The notes: generated from the sequence alone by a model not told the origin. 64,000 bases of DNA from Xylona heveae TC161 (GCF_001619985.1 NW_017264194.1:1054001-1118000); one strand, 5' to 3'; numbered from the stretch's first letter, positions 24,101 through 35,941 are shown. Program-made: numbers and translations.

Positions 24101-24717
24101 TGTAAGGCAGCAGATTAGTAAGATGCACTCAGAGGTATATGTCTCAGCCAGGGTAAGAGTGACACTATAACCCGTCCACGCTTTTTCGATGCTGACAACA
24201 CAAAGACCCGAGGATCTCCGTCGTATCAATATGGTTTAGCTCCTACGAACTTCATAACCGGTGTGAACGGCGTGGAGACCAAAGACCTCTCGAGCTTCGT
24301 TTCTGAAGTAAACAAGATTCCTGATAATACATGTAAGCTTCCTTTTATTTTACGAAATGAAATTTTACTGACTTTCAACCCTAGACTTCCGCCTGAAAGC
24401 TGTCACCTTCGACAATGTCCGTTGGGTGGCTACCATGAAGAAGAACGAGCATTACGTGAGTACAGCCCTAGTCCCAGGAGACTGGCTCTTACCTCAGCAT
24501 ATCAATTCAGCTCCATCTTGTTTGTCTGGGATTGACTGACACGACGTGATAGTTTCCTACCATGGAGTTTATAAAAGACCCGAACGAATCTTGCGGTTGG
24601 AGGAGGATCAGCTATGAGGGTGGTTCGCCCCACAGAGGTGCAGGTACTCTTACCGCGGAAATAATGGATGAGGGCATCGATCAGGAGGACGCCGTTGACG
24701 GTGATGACATTGAGTAA
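21183..24717 (+). CDS. NMA111: Nma111-type nuclear HtrA-like serine protease
   Basis: Large fungal relative of HtrA2/Omi, with a role in apoptosis-like death and heat stress in yeast. Nine exons: 21183-21581, 21641-21758, 21817-21939, 21990-22730, 22784-23731, 23794-24152, 24206-24332, 24385-24455 and 24553-24717. They give 1016 residues, the usual length, with all junctions in phase. The N-terminus is basic and may be nuclear-directing ([12 protein letters not shown]). The first protease domain has the triad His115 (ILTNRHVV), Asp146 ([10 protein letters not shown]) and Ser229 (GGSSGSPVV). PDZ domains follow ([15 protein letters not shown] and [18 protein letters not shown]). A second, degenerate protease half then gives [18 protein letters not shown], and another PDZ has [15 protein letters not shown]. 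The start chosen is the conserved [12 protein letters not shown]. Confidence 0.95.
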
Positions 24718-25212
24718 ATGCGGCAGAACCAAGCTCGGAACTCATCTTTATTCGTTGTTCAAAATTTCACATCCTTGTACTTTTATGATCGTATCTGCAT
24801 TGGCATTAAAAATTGGGAGGAATCGAGAACGTGGAGCAGGCGTCACTGGTCCTATCGGGTTCTCATACCAAACTTCCGTCGTCTACATTTTTGACAGCGC
24901 ATTGATTGTAGACACATCATATTTCACCTTTGAACATATTAGCATCAAACATAGCTCAGTATTATCGTCATTTGCTTATATCATTTTATTGCTGCTAAAT
25001 TTGCGTTCCTCTTGCTCCGCAGGCCGTCGTGATTGAGGTCCGTAATCGGCACTTGCTTCGGGAGAACCGTGAGTCACTCCGGCTCGCTCGCTTGGTGGCC
25101 CTGACTACTGTATATTATGCCCCGCGATGCGATAATAGACCGTCCCGCGAATTTATCAGTTGAAGCATCCACAGAGCGATTTACATTGATATTTTATTTG
25201 CCCTTCAGCACA
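24718..25212. other. Intergenic, HIS5 promoter
   Basis: 495 bases between NMA111 and HIS5 on the same strand. It contains a Gcn4/CpcA-type site, listed separately. The first half is AT-rich 3' flank. Confidence 0.55.
25070..25076 (+). promoter_or_regulatory. Gcn4/CpcA (cross-pathway control) binding site
   Basis: TGAGTCA, a perfect match to the TGASTCA consensus, 137 bases upstream of the HIS5 start codon. Amino-acid synthesis genes in ascomycetes are commonly induced by Gcn4/CpcA through such sites during amino-acid starvation. The position and the target pathway fit; binding is inferred. Confidence 0.75.
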
Positions 25213-26671
25213 ATGGCGCAAAGAACGTCTCCATTTAATATTCAGACATGCGCGCGACCGAATATCCTCGCATTGCAGCCTTACCGATGCGCGAGAGAGT
25301 GAGCTGATCCCGTTTTTATCATTATAGCCTCTCATCTGGCGCAATTGCACTGACGCATTAAACGTAAATAGTGACTACAAGGACGACGGGACGAACATTC
25401 TTTTGGACGCGAACGAGAACGCATATGGACCTGGATTGTTCCTCACAAATAATGGCAAAATCGCCAATGGCAGCATCAATCAGCATGGCGAGGAGGAGCG
25501 TGAACTTGAGGTCGACTTGCTTGGCCTGAATCGATACCCAGACCCGTAAGAACAAGTAGCCTTCGCGGTTCTTTGGTCGTTCGGACTCAGTAAACTAACT
25601 GCGACTTTCTGCAGCCATCAGATTGAGCTGAAACAGAAGCTCTGCAACCTTCGTAACACCCACACCCACACTTCGAAAACTCTAAAGCCCGAGAATCTCT
25701 TTGTTGGCGTCGGCTCTGACGAGGCGATCGATGCTCTTCTTCGATGTTTCTGCACACCGGGGAAAGAGAAAATCCTTACATGCCCGCCAACATATGGCAT
25801 GTATGGCGTCTCCGCGCAGGTAAATGACATTGAAATTGTCAAGGTTCCGCTCGATGATTCCAAAGAATTCACCTTGCGGCCGGATGCTATTAACGCGAAG
25901 CTTTCCGAGGATCCTTCTATCAAAATGGTCTACATATGCTCACCGGGCAACCCAACCGCGGGAACTATTGCCAAATCGGACGTGCAGAAAGTGCTCGAGC
26001 ACCCGACTTGGAACGGTGTGGTCGTGGTGGACGAGGCATACATTGATTTTGCGCCGGAGGGAACTAGTTTGGCTGAATGGGTCACTGAATGGCCGAACCT
26101 GGTTGTCATGCAGACGTTGAGCAAAGCCTTTGGCCTTGCAGGCATCCGATTAGGCGCCGCTTTTACAAGCCCTGAGATTGCTGCGCTCCTAAATAACATG
26201 AAGGCTCCTTACAATATTTCCAGCCCGACAAGCACGTTGGCCGCGGCCGCCCTGTCTCCCAAGAATTTGAAGGTTATGCACGAGAATCGGGAAAGAATCA
26301 TTCAACAGCGGGAACGATTGATAAAGGAACTTCCTCAAATTCCGGGCGTGGGAAGGTTCCGAGGCGGCTTTGACTCGAATTTCCTTTTGTTAGAATTCCT
26401 GGATAAGCCACGGCAAAACGGAGGCAAGCCCTGCAACGAGACGGCGCTCAGCGTTTACGAAGCGCTAGCGGAGAAGAAGGGCGTGGTCGTACGTTTCAGA
26501 GGGAAAGAGTACGGCTGTCAAGGATGCTTGCGCATCACAGTCGGAACGGAATCCGAGGTGGATAGGTTTCTCGCTGAACTCAAGGATGTCCTTGCGGAGA
26601 TCCTGGAAAAGAAGAAGGGAGCCGCTGATGAGGCAGCGAAGGAGCAAAAGGCAAATGATATCGTTGCATGA
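25213..26671 (+). CDS. HIS5: Histidinol-phosphate aminotransferase
   Basis: PLP enzyme of histidine synthesis that converts imidazole-acetol phosphate and glutamate to histidinol phosphate. Exons are 25213-25298, 25372-25545 and 25615-26671, giving 438 residues. Exon 1 codes MAQRTSPFNIQTCARPNILA and LQPYRCARE, and the splice gives DDYKDDGTNILLDANENAYG. Later motifs are GLNRYPDPHQIELK, VGVGSDEAIDALLRCF, YICSPGNPTAG, VVVDEAYIDFAPEG and TLSKAFGLAGIRLG, in which Lys257 should hold PLP. The C-terminal RFRGKEYGCQGCLRITVGT is the substrate-phosphate region. A Lys/Glu/Ala-rich tail of about 25 residues extends past the core. Junctions keep phase (GA|T and CC|C). A CpcA-type site lies 137 bases upstream. 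Confidence 0.96.
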
Positions 26672-27491
26672 GGCTGATGCAGCATGCTGCTCACGAGGAC
26701 GCTGAAAGCTGCTGCTTGATAGGGCAAGCCATTTGTTTTGTTGTCGTACCCTTTCATGCATGCCTCATCTGCTTACTTCTCTCTCTCTTCTTTGTAAATA
26801 ATGACGTATGTTTGGATATAATTATACCTTAGACAGCACAAAATAGTAAATACAGTGTATCATCAAAACCAGAGTCAATCCCTCAGCCGTTTTCGGGAAT
26901 CTAATTCTGTCATTTGCATAGTGTTTATGCTGTATTGGAATCTCAAGGACCGCATGGGCCAGCAGTTCGCATGACCCCAAGCTAAGGTAGTATGCACACT
27001 GATAGTCCGAACAGTGACTTAACAACCTCACGCAGCAATGTTGTTATCTTGTCACTGCTACCATACAAATTTCCGTGGCTGGCAGACTACATCATTAATG
27101 CTAGTTGAGCATTGATTGATCTCTTTATGGGTGATAGAAAAGGGAATAAACAAAGCAGATATGTTGCTTTCGCAGCTTCACTTTGGATAGTGAAGCGAAC
27201 TACACTGCTTTGGGAATTTTCATTATACGTGAATCCTAAACGCCACGTTTGCTTTTTGGAGAGTCATTTGGCTCCTTCCCTTGTGTGTTCTATTATTTGC
27301 ATTTGCTTTTGGATATTCACAATGATTATCGTTCTGCTATTTCTACCACGCATCCCCTCCAAGCTTCTCACAGCTTCTGGTTCCAGCTGTGATGAATTTC
27401 AACCCTGAGAAAGAAACACTCTCACACATTTGATAACAATAGTAAAGACGTCCTTTTCAGTATCAATCATTTTTTTGGATTTCTCTTCACC
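26672..27491. other. Intergenic, HIS5 3' flank and next promoter
   Basis: 820 bases with no gene recognised. The last 200 bases are T- and C-rich, as expected for the promoter of the next gene. Confidence 0.5.
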
Positions 27492-29387
27492 ATGTCATCG
27501 TCAGCATATGACCATTCCTCGCCGTCCTCAATTAGAAGTCCAAAGTCGACAGACGAGACGGCATTACTTAACGGAGAATCCTTCCACTGGGAGCCATTTC
27601 GTGCGGGTGCGCCGGGGCCTCTTCCCTGGCTACCGGTTCGCATACTGCCTATTGTGAAAGGGGACCAAAGAATCATTAATGGATGGGAGTTGGTCCGGCC
27701 ATTGATTGGACCAGTTCTTCGAGACTGGAAAATCGACTACAGGAGCTTTACAATCTTGCGTCGTCGCCCTTATGAGAATGCCACCTTCCAGCATAAATTC
27801 GAGTCCGACATTACGCTGGTGGTTTCGGCGAAATTTCAATTCGATGATAGTTGGAAAAATGCCATCTCAGAGATCAGGGCGATCCTCAGGAGCAACGATC
27901 TGGCCGAAGTTGTCGTGGAATTCATTGACCCATGCACGGCGCCATCGAAGAATTTCCTTCCAATAATGGAGGATGACCCCATTGTCTCAGTATGGGAGGG
28001 TATGAGATTAGACGTCCGCAAAGCACTTGAAACTTGTCCCTGGACAAGCATCAACGTCGTGAGAAAAGAGAAAATGGATGTGTCAGAAGACAAATATCCT
28101 GTAACTATCGTTGTAATTGTCCCCGTAGACGATCATCGTCTGTTCGTTGAGGAATACGAAAAGCTAAAGGCGATATGCAGGCGGTATGGCTTCAGGGACA
28201 TGGAGGTCCAGATCTTACATGGCCCTGGTCCTCTGTGGCCAGGCCGCACTGTTGAACCTATACTGTCATCTGATGCGTTTGTGAACCGTCTAGCATCCGC
28301 GCTCGAAATTCCCAGACCTGATACGTATAGCAGGCGAGTTGCAATGGGGGTCTCCATGGGACCGCGCGGATCTGCGGACATTCGAAATGGAAGCTTTGGT
28401 GGATACGTTGAGCTCATTGATCCAAAAAGTGGGAAGTCACATGGGATTTTCGGGTTGACGTGCTACCACGTCATTGAACCTGCAATTCCAAAGGAAAGAC
28501 AGGCGGGTAATTCTCGAAGCCACGGATTAAAAGGCTGTTAAATTTTTATCTGACATGTTTTGACTTATTAGTATACGCCGAACAGGGGATTGACCCCAGC
28601 GATAGCCTCGGACGGTCGTTGGTTCTCGAACAACCTGGCTTTAAAGATCATTCGAAGTATATGCAGACCTATAAAGAGTGCGTAGATTGGAACCCTGACA
28701 AAGCGTCAATAAAAAGTGCTGAATATTACGGCTAACTGAACAAACAGTGACGACGTTGAAAAGGAACGCATGAAGGTATTTTGGGACAATCATAAGACGC
28801 TTGGTACCGTCTTTTGCGGATCAGGACTCAGAAGAAAACTCGGAGACCACATAATGAACTGGGCTCTCGTTGCAGCAGAAAAGGACCGAATAGGAGATAA
28901 TTCAGTCCGTACTCTCTGCCCCCGAAGATGTATTTGGCTTCCAGAAAGAATATTAATAGTATTATAGCTTCCTAGCGGTCCCGATAACTGGGCGTTTGAA
29001 TCGACGGAACATTTAGAGGCGCGAAGTATATTTGCCGGCAAGTGCTTGAGCACGGTTGGAAAGCTTCTGGACGAGGAGTTTGTCTTTAAAAAGGGAAAAG
29101 CCTCGGGTTGTCAAGTTGGTCTCCGTACCGCAATCAAATCGGAAGTGAGAATACCTGGAGACAGAGAATCTACCGAGCATGCCTTTGTTGGATTAGCTAG
29201 ATCTGCGTTTGGCGAGGATGGCGATGCAGGTTCGATGGTGTTTAGCAAATCTGGCCAATGGCTCGGCCTCTTTTGGGGAGGCGATCCTTATGGAAGTTTA
29301 TCCGGGACGTCCTTCGTGACTGATTCTCGGTGCATAATTGAGGATATTGAACGAGTGACTGGATGTCAGGTCAGATTGCCAAGATGA
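27492..29387 (+). CDS. Fungal trypsin-fold protein, probable pseudoprotease
   Basis: Four exons, 27492-28506, 28572-28677, 28748-28904 and 28968-29387, give 565 residues. Phase holds at all joints; the third donor is an unusual GTCCGT, chosen because it alone leaves the downstream frame open. The N-terminal half (about 1-300) is an unrecognised domain (FHWEPFRAGAPGPLPWLPVR to RRVAMGVSMGPRGSAD). The C-terminal part resembles a chymotrypsin-like fold: FGGYVELIDPKSGKSHGIFG, then LTCYHVIEP with the likely His, and near the end FGEDGDAGSMVFSKSGQWLG, which should be the nucleophile loop. Active relatives read GDSGS; here the DNA (GGCGATGCAGGTTCG) gives Gly-Asp-Ala-Gly-Ser. It is therefore likely inactive, unless the next Ser serves. 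No signal peptide. Role unknown. Confidence 0.75.
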
Positions 29388-30688
29388 ACTACTCCTTGGA
29401 AGGGGCAGAAAGGGCATTGCTCTCACACATCAACGTCCAAACAATTAGTATATGGGATGGATAGACCCATTCTCGGAATTGCTTGTTGAGGAGTGTTTCA
29501 GTGGATCATCTGTCTCCTTTTCTGCCCCCTGATTGTCTCTTTTTCCTTATTAGTATTACCTCAAACGCTGGAGTCGATAATTATGATAGATATTATGAAG
29601 AATGAAGCTAAATAAATGTCTGCCTGTTGATCATCTACAAAAACTCCATAAAATCATATGGTTGACATAGCTGAAAACAGTCATGGCATTGAGGCTGAAG
29701 AGGTAAAGAAGAGACTGGCCTTGCTGGACAGTATGGATGATGATAAATATGTTGAAGAAGCAAAGCTAGAGATTGAGAACGGGATTACAGCCTTGATATC
29801 TTGAATTATGTTACCACACTGAGCCTTGTTCCAATTCCATCATTGTATGCACGATTTGCCTTGATATCAGCCTTCCTTAAGGCATTCGTTGGGCGCGGAC
29901 GAATACGATTCAGGCGAGAAAACCAAATCAGGTTGCAGCTGACAGCCTTACAGAGTAATGCCAACTCACCCGCAATGAATGGAATTCCGATTGTACTGCC
30001 CTAGACTTCCAACACTTCTCACACTGCGTCATTCGCCATCGTCTTCCTGATCGCATCACTGTTCGGTTTCAGAGGCTGCGCTTTTCAAGTGAGACGAGAA
30101 TTCTCTTTTCTCTCATTCGTTGGTACCGTCCTGACAGTATTCATCTACTTGCCCCGCGACTCCCCCGTAAACAGTTGACCCTATACGGAAAGATCTAGTT
30201 AGTCCTTCGCCAACCACTAGGACAGCACTACTCAGGCAACAGTAGGACAAAACATTTATCACTCTCTTCTGATGTCGAGAGCAGGTTCTATATTTGAAAT
30301 ACATTAAAAGAAAAGAATTTGAAGGATCGAAAGTCGGACCTGAGCTAGCAACAGCCTATCAGCCTTTGTTTTGCGAAAATCGCTTGCCAAACTTTCTTGG
30401 TCCGTCCCGTCTGCGTCCGTTTATAATTTGCAAAAACTCTCAGCAACCACAACAATAGAGCTGGGACAGCAGTAGCAAGACACACGGGCGCAGGGTCATG
30501 CTATAGCGACTTCAGTACGGCGTCATCGCCCAGAAATAGACAGCAGCGATCCGATCAAAACCTGGCAATAACGCCCTGCGAATACGATACCACAACCCTT
30601 CATGCGAGTTGGCGGTTTCCAAGACACGCTCTCCTTTGCTTCTCGTTTCTTCTGGTTTGATGTCCCTGTCAGGGCGCAGTAATCAAAA
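29388..30688. other. Intergenic, upstream of the J-protein gene
   Basis: 1.3 kb. It includes a small acidic open frame at 29658-29804 of 48 codons (MVDIAENSHGIEAEEVKKRL...), noted as a finding. The rest shows only the T/C-rich promoter of the J-domain gene. Confidence 0.45.
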
Positions 30689-33600
30689 ATGGTGAAGGTA
30701 GATTACAACAGGGAATACTACCGGGATCTCGAACTGCAACCCGGAGCAGACCTGGTACAGATCAAGAAACAGTTCAAGAAGTTGGGTTGGTTACACTTGA
30801 ACGTCCAAAGACAAATTTTAGAGTCAAAGTATAGCTAACTTTTAAGGTGCAAACAGCTCTCAGATATCATCCAGATCGCAATCCGGGGAAGGAGCTGGAG
30901 TTCAACTCCAAGTTTCAGGCTATTCAATCTGCCCATGAGGTCCTATCAGACCCGGATCAGCGACTTAAATATGATGCAAATCTGAAAAGGACTGGTCGAT
31001 TCTACGTTCGTCCGACACCACCGCCTCCAAAACCTTCGCCTCTTCGGAAGCCAACAACAACGACGGGCCAACCTAATCCTACGCGCCCGCCGCCCCCGTC
31101 GACCCAGCGGCCAAAATACACCTCAACCCCATCAAGTGGGGCCAGCCGATATGCGGACTTTGGAAGCGGCCCGTGGATGCCGCCACCGCGCCAAGCTTAT
31201 GATGCTCAGGCAAGAACAGACACGTACAGAAAATGGGAACATATGACACAGGCCCAGCACCAAGCTCGCCAGAATGCCTATCCTCCGCCCCCGCCCCCAA
31301 ATGTACCTCCTCGAGCCACTCCCCCGAATGGCGCATCGGCTTATGCACGGCAGAAGGCTAGAGAATCGTCGCCGAGAACGGGCGAAAGACCTTCTGCTGC
31401 GGACGAGGAAAATCGAGCGCGTAACACATTTCCTGGCATGTCTCGCTCCCAAAGCACACGGATCCCAAGGAAAAATGGCTTCGATCCTGGTACCCCTGGC
31501 GGGGACGAGCCTGCAGCTCCAAACACATCGGCCTATTTCAATACGTCCCGAGGCGAGCGTCCCTCTCCCGCGCGATGGTCCACTGCGTTTCCCGAGGCCA
31601 CTAAACCGCGAGCCCCTACTGCGAAGAAAGCGGATCCACTAGATGATCTTAGGCGGTCTGCCTCCGATGACCATGTTGCCACGGGCAGTCCTCGAGTTCG
31701 TACTCCATACGCCGCCACGGGAGGGGAGAAAACATTTCTCTCTGGCGCTGGACTGGGAAGATCAGCCACAACTCGCGAGGTCCCAAAGAGGACAGACTGG
31801 AATGGCACGACGCCGAGTCGTCACGAAACCACGTCAGGTCGGCCCGATGAACGAGGGCGCAGCGCGAGCCCTAAGGCTCAGAATCCTAATGGCGGGCCCC
31901 GGGATGCTGATTCAACGTCTTCTTCTGCGGACAGTATGAACATTGGCGTGGGGGCAAACAATAGAAGGTTCAAGAAGGCAACGGGCGTGCGGGGCAGTCG
32001 CATTCGCAGACCACCCGCGCAGCCTGGTGCACGCTTCAAGCCCTTTGTGGAGCCAGACAGCTCTGATGATGATGGTAGAACCCAGAGCGACGACAAGAAT
32101 GCGGGGCATAGGAATAACGAAAATGCAAACAAGAATGATTCGTCAGCGTACGCAACGAGTACTTCTGCAGACCGAATTAGAAATTGGCAGCAAGGTTTCC
32201 CTGATCGATGGGAGCCTGGGCCGGAAAAACTGCATAACAACATGTATGGACATTTCAAGCTCTCCTTTATTTCAACATTTTACACTGCCCGGAGCTATGC
32301 TAAGCCAGGGTGCTCTTGGATTCATTTACACCTTTTGTTTTTTTTTTTTTTCTTTTTCTTTTTTTNNNNNNNNNNGGGGGGGGGAGGCTTTTCATTGATG
32401 CATCTATTAACATCCATATGTGGTGTAAAGCTGTGGATTCACCATGGCGATTGGTTGCGGCCCTTCCTTTGCACAAATGTTCTAAGGAAATGCATTTGGC
32501 TGACTTTTCCATTTCGGCAGCTTTAACATCCCTGTCAATGACCAGACGTTCGAAAAGACCTCTCCTTCTCCTGTCTCGCCCAGCAAAGAGAATCCGAATA
32601 ATATCAATACTGCCTTTTCTCCTCAAGATTGGCATGGAATATTTACGGGGAATCCGAGAGAATACTTTATAAACACTCCGCCAGGACGCAAATCTCCAGC
32701 TCGCGGACGACCGTCGAGTCGTTCAGATCAAGAACAATCACAAAAGCCGATGCCAACTCAAAGCCCACCTTTCCCCCGGCCAGTTTCCGAAAATGTTCCT
32801 CCGAACTCGCAGCCAAAGGCTGATGCCCAAACGTCACCGCCCCGAAAATTCTCAGCAGACGAATGGAAAAATACTTTCAAGGAGCCTTCTTTTGTTTTTC
32901 CAACTGCGCCTCAAGCGGTCTCTCCGAATCGACCAAACTCCCGCGCTCCTAAGAGTTCGAGGTCTCGAGATCAGCTCAAGACCACGGTCAAACGTCCTAA
33001 GGTACCCAAGCCAGCGAGTGTGAGTGCGGTTACGGATGACGCCTCCGAGGAAGAAAATACCTTGAAAGATCCAGATGGCAATGGCGGGGATTTTGAGACA
33101 CGAACCGGCCTTGACGGCGGAGGTATGGATGTCGATCCATCTGGTCCGAAACCTACCCCAGCCACCACTGGTTCCAGCATCACCTCAGTAGAGCCAACAA
33201 AGTCTAAGTGGAGAGGCGATGGCGCCACCCCCAACGAGACGAAACCCACTCAGGAACCTCACACCCGGAACGCAACGGAACCTGTTAAGGAGCCGCCGCC
33301 TGCGCCCAAGACCGAAGAACCAGAGCTGGATTTGAGCAATCTGAACAAAGTGGAGCCACTGGCTCCTGGTCAACATGGTCTCAAAAACCTCAACGATCTC
33401 TCAGACACTCTTCCATTCGAGTCTCGCGCCGCAGCAGAGCCAATCAATAAACCGGCCCCTCCAGCACGTCTTGCTTTGCCAGATCCACCGAAAGGCCCGA
33501 CGCCTCCCGTTACAGTCAACAGTGAAACGTGGAAACCATACCTCGAAAGCATGCGTGTTTACTTCTCCGAATGGCGATCCTTCAATAAACGGATGCTCAT

Positions 33601-33826
33601 GCACTTTAACAGCAGGCAGGATCAGGTAGACCTAGACCTGGGCCCTGACTTTCTCGGCACCATTGGAGAAGGCCCCAAGGGTGGGCTTATGCTTTACATG
33701 CAAGGACTAGAGGAGGACTTTCGAGTCCGAGCGCATTGGGACGTGTCATATGAGCGTCATCGAACGGTGATGGTTGCATTTTGCGTCTTCAAACAGCAGC
33801 TCTTGCATGCAGCTCAGCTTGGTTAG
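30689..33826 (+). CDS. J-domain protein with long disordered region
   Basis: DnaJ-type Hsp70 co-factor. Exons are 30689-30785, 30857-32243 and 32521-33826, giving 929 residues in this reading. The J domain fills the N-terminus: DYNREYYRDLELQPGADLVQ, then KKLALRYHPDRNPGKE with the HPD motif, and IQSAHEVLSDPDQRLKYDA. The acceptor at 30856 was chosen because it rebuilds LALRYHPD. A very long low-complexity segment rich in Pro, Ser, Arg and Gly follows (about 80-770). The conserved C-terminal part (SETWKPYLESMRVYFSEWRS, FNKRMLMHFNSRQDQVDLDL) ends near HAAQLG. Intron 2 contains an assembly gap, so its length is unknown and an exon could be missing; phase across it fits (AT|C). Nuclear or cytosolic place unknown. 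Confidence 0.8.
32336..32394. other. Poly-T / assembly gap / poly-G inside an intron
   Basis: A T-rich run of about 30 bases, ten Ns (32366-32375), then a run of nine G. The Ns mark an unresolved stretch of unknown true length, bounded by low-complexity sequence, inside intron 2 of the J-protein gene. Confidence 0.95.
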
Positions 33827-34419
33827 AAGGTCTGTTCAAGTTGAAATTGCATCAGTTTCTTTCATCTCTTCTCTAGTTATTGTCTTTTATCTTTCAACTT
33901 TTGGTCATTTGAACATGGCGTGGCAGGGGTTTGCAAGGATATCTCTTGCATTTGTTAACCATTTGCTTGGTTTTTTTTTTTGGCCAGTTCGGCCGTCCTG
34001 CATTTATTAGAGATACTCCCATGAGTTTGGGGTCTACTTTTCCTAGGCGTAGAGTTGCCGGACAATCCTATCATCAAATATGAAGCATCTAGATGAAATC
34101 ATGTGGTATCAATCTTGCAATGCCTTAATCTTCACAATCTAGTGCAGTCATTGCGCATTTGAACTCTCCGCCTACGTATTGCACCGTATACCGGCGGGTG
34201 ATTCCACATATCAGCCACATGGCCCTTATCGATAAGCCCCGGCAAGTGCCGCCCCTGTTCCTGAAATTATTTCCTTTGCGCCCCGCCATTTCACATGGGC
34301 TGTCTGTGCATTTGTCACTTGAATCTTTTGACTACGATCTTCTGTCATATATACTTTTCCTTCTTCGTTGTCTGCGCCCTTGATTTTATTCTCATATTAT
34401 TTTGCAGTAATAAACAGTC
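33827..34419. other. Intergenic, J-protein 3' flank and CNS1 promoter
   Basis: 593 bases. A T-run lies near 33970-33980. The last 100 bases are T/C-rich. No gene or RNA is seen. Confidence 0.5.
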
Positions 34420-35941
34420 ATGTCACGCATAGAAGAATTACCAGACGATTTCGACAGTTCGGTAGATCTGAACAAAGTCTTTCCAGACAGCAAAAACAAC
34501 GGACCATCATCATCAGATGCAGCAGCAAATTCCACCAGCGCCAAGCAAGCCCCGACACAAGGGCCTTCAAGGCCGTCCCCTGAAGCGCCAGGCATTCCAA
34601 CATCTGTTCTAGAGCAGGCCGTCCCCTTTCCTTTACCCGCAGACTACCAGAACAAGGCTCGCAGCAATGACCCAACTGCGAAAACAGCTCCGTCTCTGCC
34701 GCCGCAGCTCGAGTCCGTCGCGGCCCGCTCGCCCGAGGAGCTTCTGGAGTTCATGAACCGCACTCCGCTCTTCATGAGCCAGCTCGACGAGACAGATGGC
34801 GCGGGCGGCGAGAATCTCGAACTCGAGGCCATCCGAGCAATGCAATACGAAGGCACGCGACTTGAGATTGCAAAGAACTTTCGCGAGCAAGGAAACGATT
34901 GCGTTAGGACCAAGCAGTGGCGGGACGCCAACGAGTTTTATACCAAGGGAGTTGCCACCCTGAGCAAGAAAGGCAAGGACAAGGAAGAGCTCGATCTCGA
35001 GGAAGACGATCGGAAGAACGGATCAGGCTTGCAGCCGGAACAGAGAGAAAAGGAAGAAAAGGCCCTACTGGAGGTCATGTATGCGAATCGCGCTTTGGGC
35101 AATCTGGAACTCAGTATGTCGCACCTTGTCTCATGCCCTTCACTTCCCCTTCGCCCCCACCCATCACCTCCTTAACCTTGTGAGTCTTCAACTGACCAAC
35201 TTCCCTGTAGAAAACTACCGCCGCTGCAACCTCGACTGCGCAACCGCGCTCGTGCTCAACCCGCGCAACATCAAAGCATGGTACCGCTCCAGTCTGGCCT
35301 GTCTCGCGCTAGACAAGATCCCCGAAGCGCTCGACGCGTGCCAGCGCGGTCTCGAAATCGACGCGGCCAACACTTCTCTAAAATCCGCCCTGGCCAAAAT
35401 CACGACTCGCAAAGAATTACTTGACAAACAAGCGCGACAGCGCAAAGAGCGAGAAGAGCGCAAACTCCTCGAACAACGCACCCTCAAAGCCGCCCTGCAA
35501 GCGCGCAACATTCCCACGCGGACGACGGGCCACGCGCCCGAAACCGAGGACGCCCGCGTCCATCTCGCCCCGGACCCAGTTTCGCCCACCAGTACTCTCC
35601 AGATTCCCGTTCTGCTCTTGTACCCTATGGACCTCCAGTCGGATATCATCAAGGCGTTCGCCGAGACGGATACATTGGGCGACCACCTCTCGTATATTCT
35701 GCCTTTACCGTGGGACGAAAAGAGCGAGTACTTCCCCGCTGACAAGCTCGAGTGTTTTGTCGAAACGAGCGCGGGAGGTCTGCTGAAGCTGGGTCAAAAG
35801 GTGCCGCTGCTTAAACTCTTGGCGGGCGGAAAAGTCGAGATTGTCGATGACTTGTTGAAGATTTTTGTCCTGCCCAAGACCAAAGCAAAGCAGTGGATAG
35901 AAGAGTTTAAAGCCAAGAGAGCAAATGGTGCCACGGCATGA
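34420..35941 (+). CDS. CNS1: Hsp90/Hsp70 co-chaperone Cns1 (TTC4 type)
   Basis: TPR co-chaperone that links Hsp70 and Hsp90 and supports translation elongation in yeast. Exons are 34420-35113 and 35211-35941, giving 474 residues (junction A|AA = Lys). It starts MSRIEELPDDFDSSVDLNKV. After a variable linker comes ELLEFMNRTPLFMSQLDE, the usual pre-TPR segment. The TPR helices are AKNFREQGNDCVRTKQWRDA, YANRALGNLELKNYRRCNLD, NPRNIKAWYRSSLACLALDK and ALDACQRGLEIDAAN (about 150-290). A charged linker helix (KQARQRKEREERKLLEQRTL) leads to the C-terminal wheel domain (about 340-474), with PVLLLYPMDLQSDIIKAF and DKLECFVETSAGGLLKLGQK. An acidic loop rich in Glu and Asp splits the TPR region near 185-215. 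Confidence 0.92.

Noticed and set aside
32336-32394. Poly-T next to poly-G as a possible biological motif or transposon tail
   Set aside because: It flanks a run of Ns, so it is best explained as an assembly boundary.
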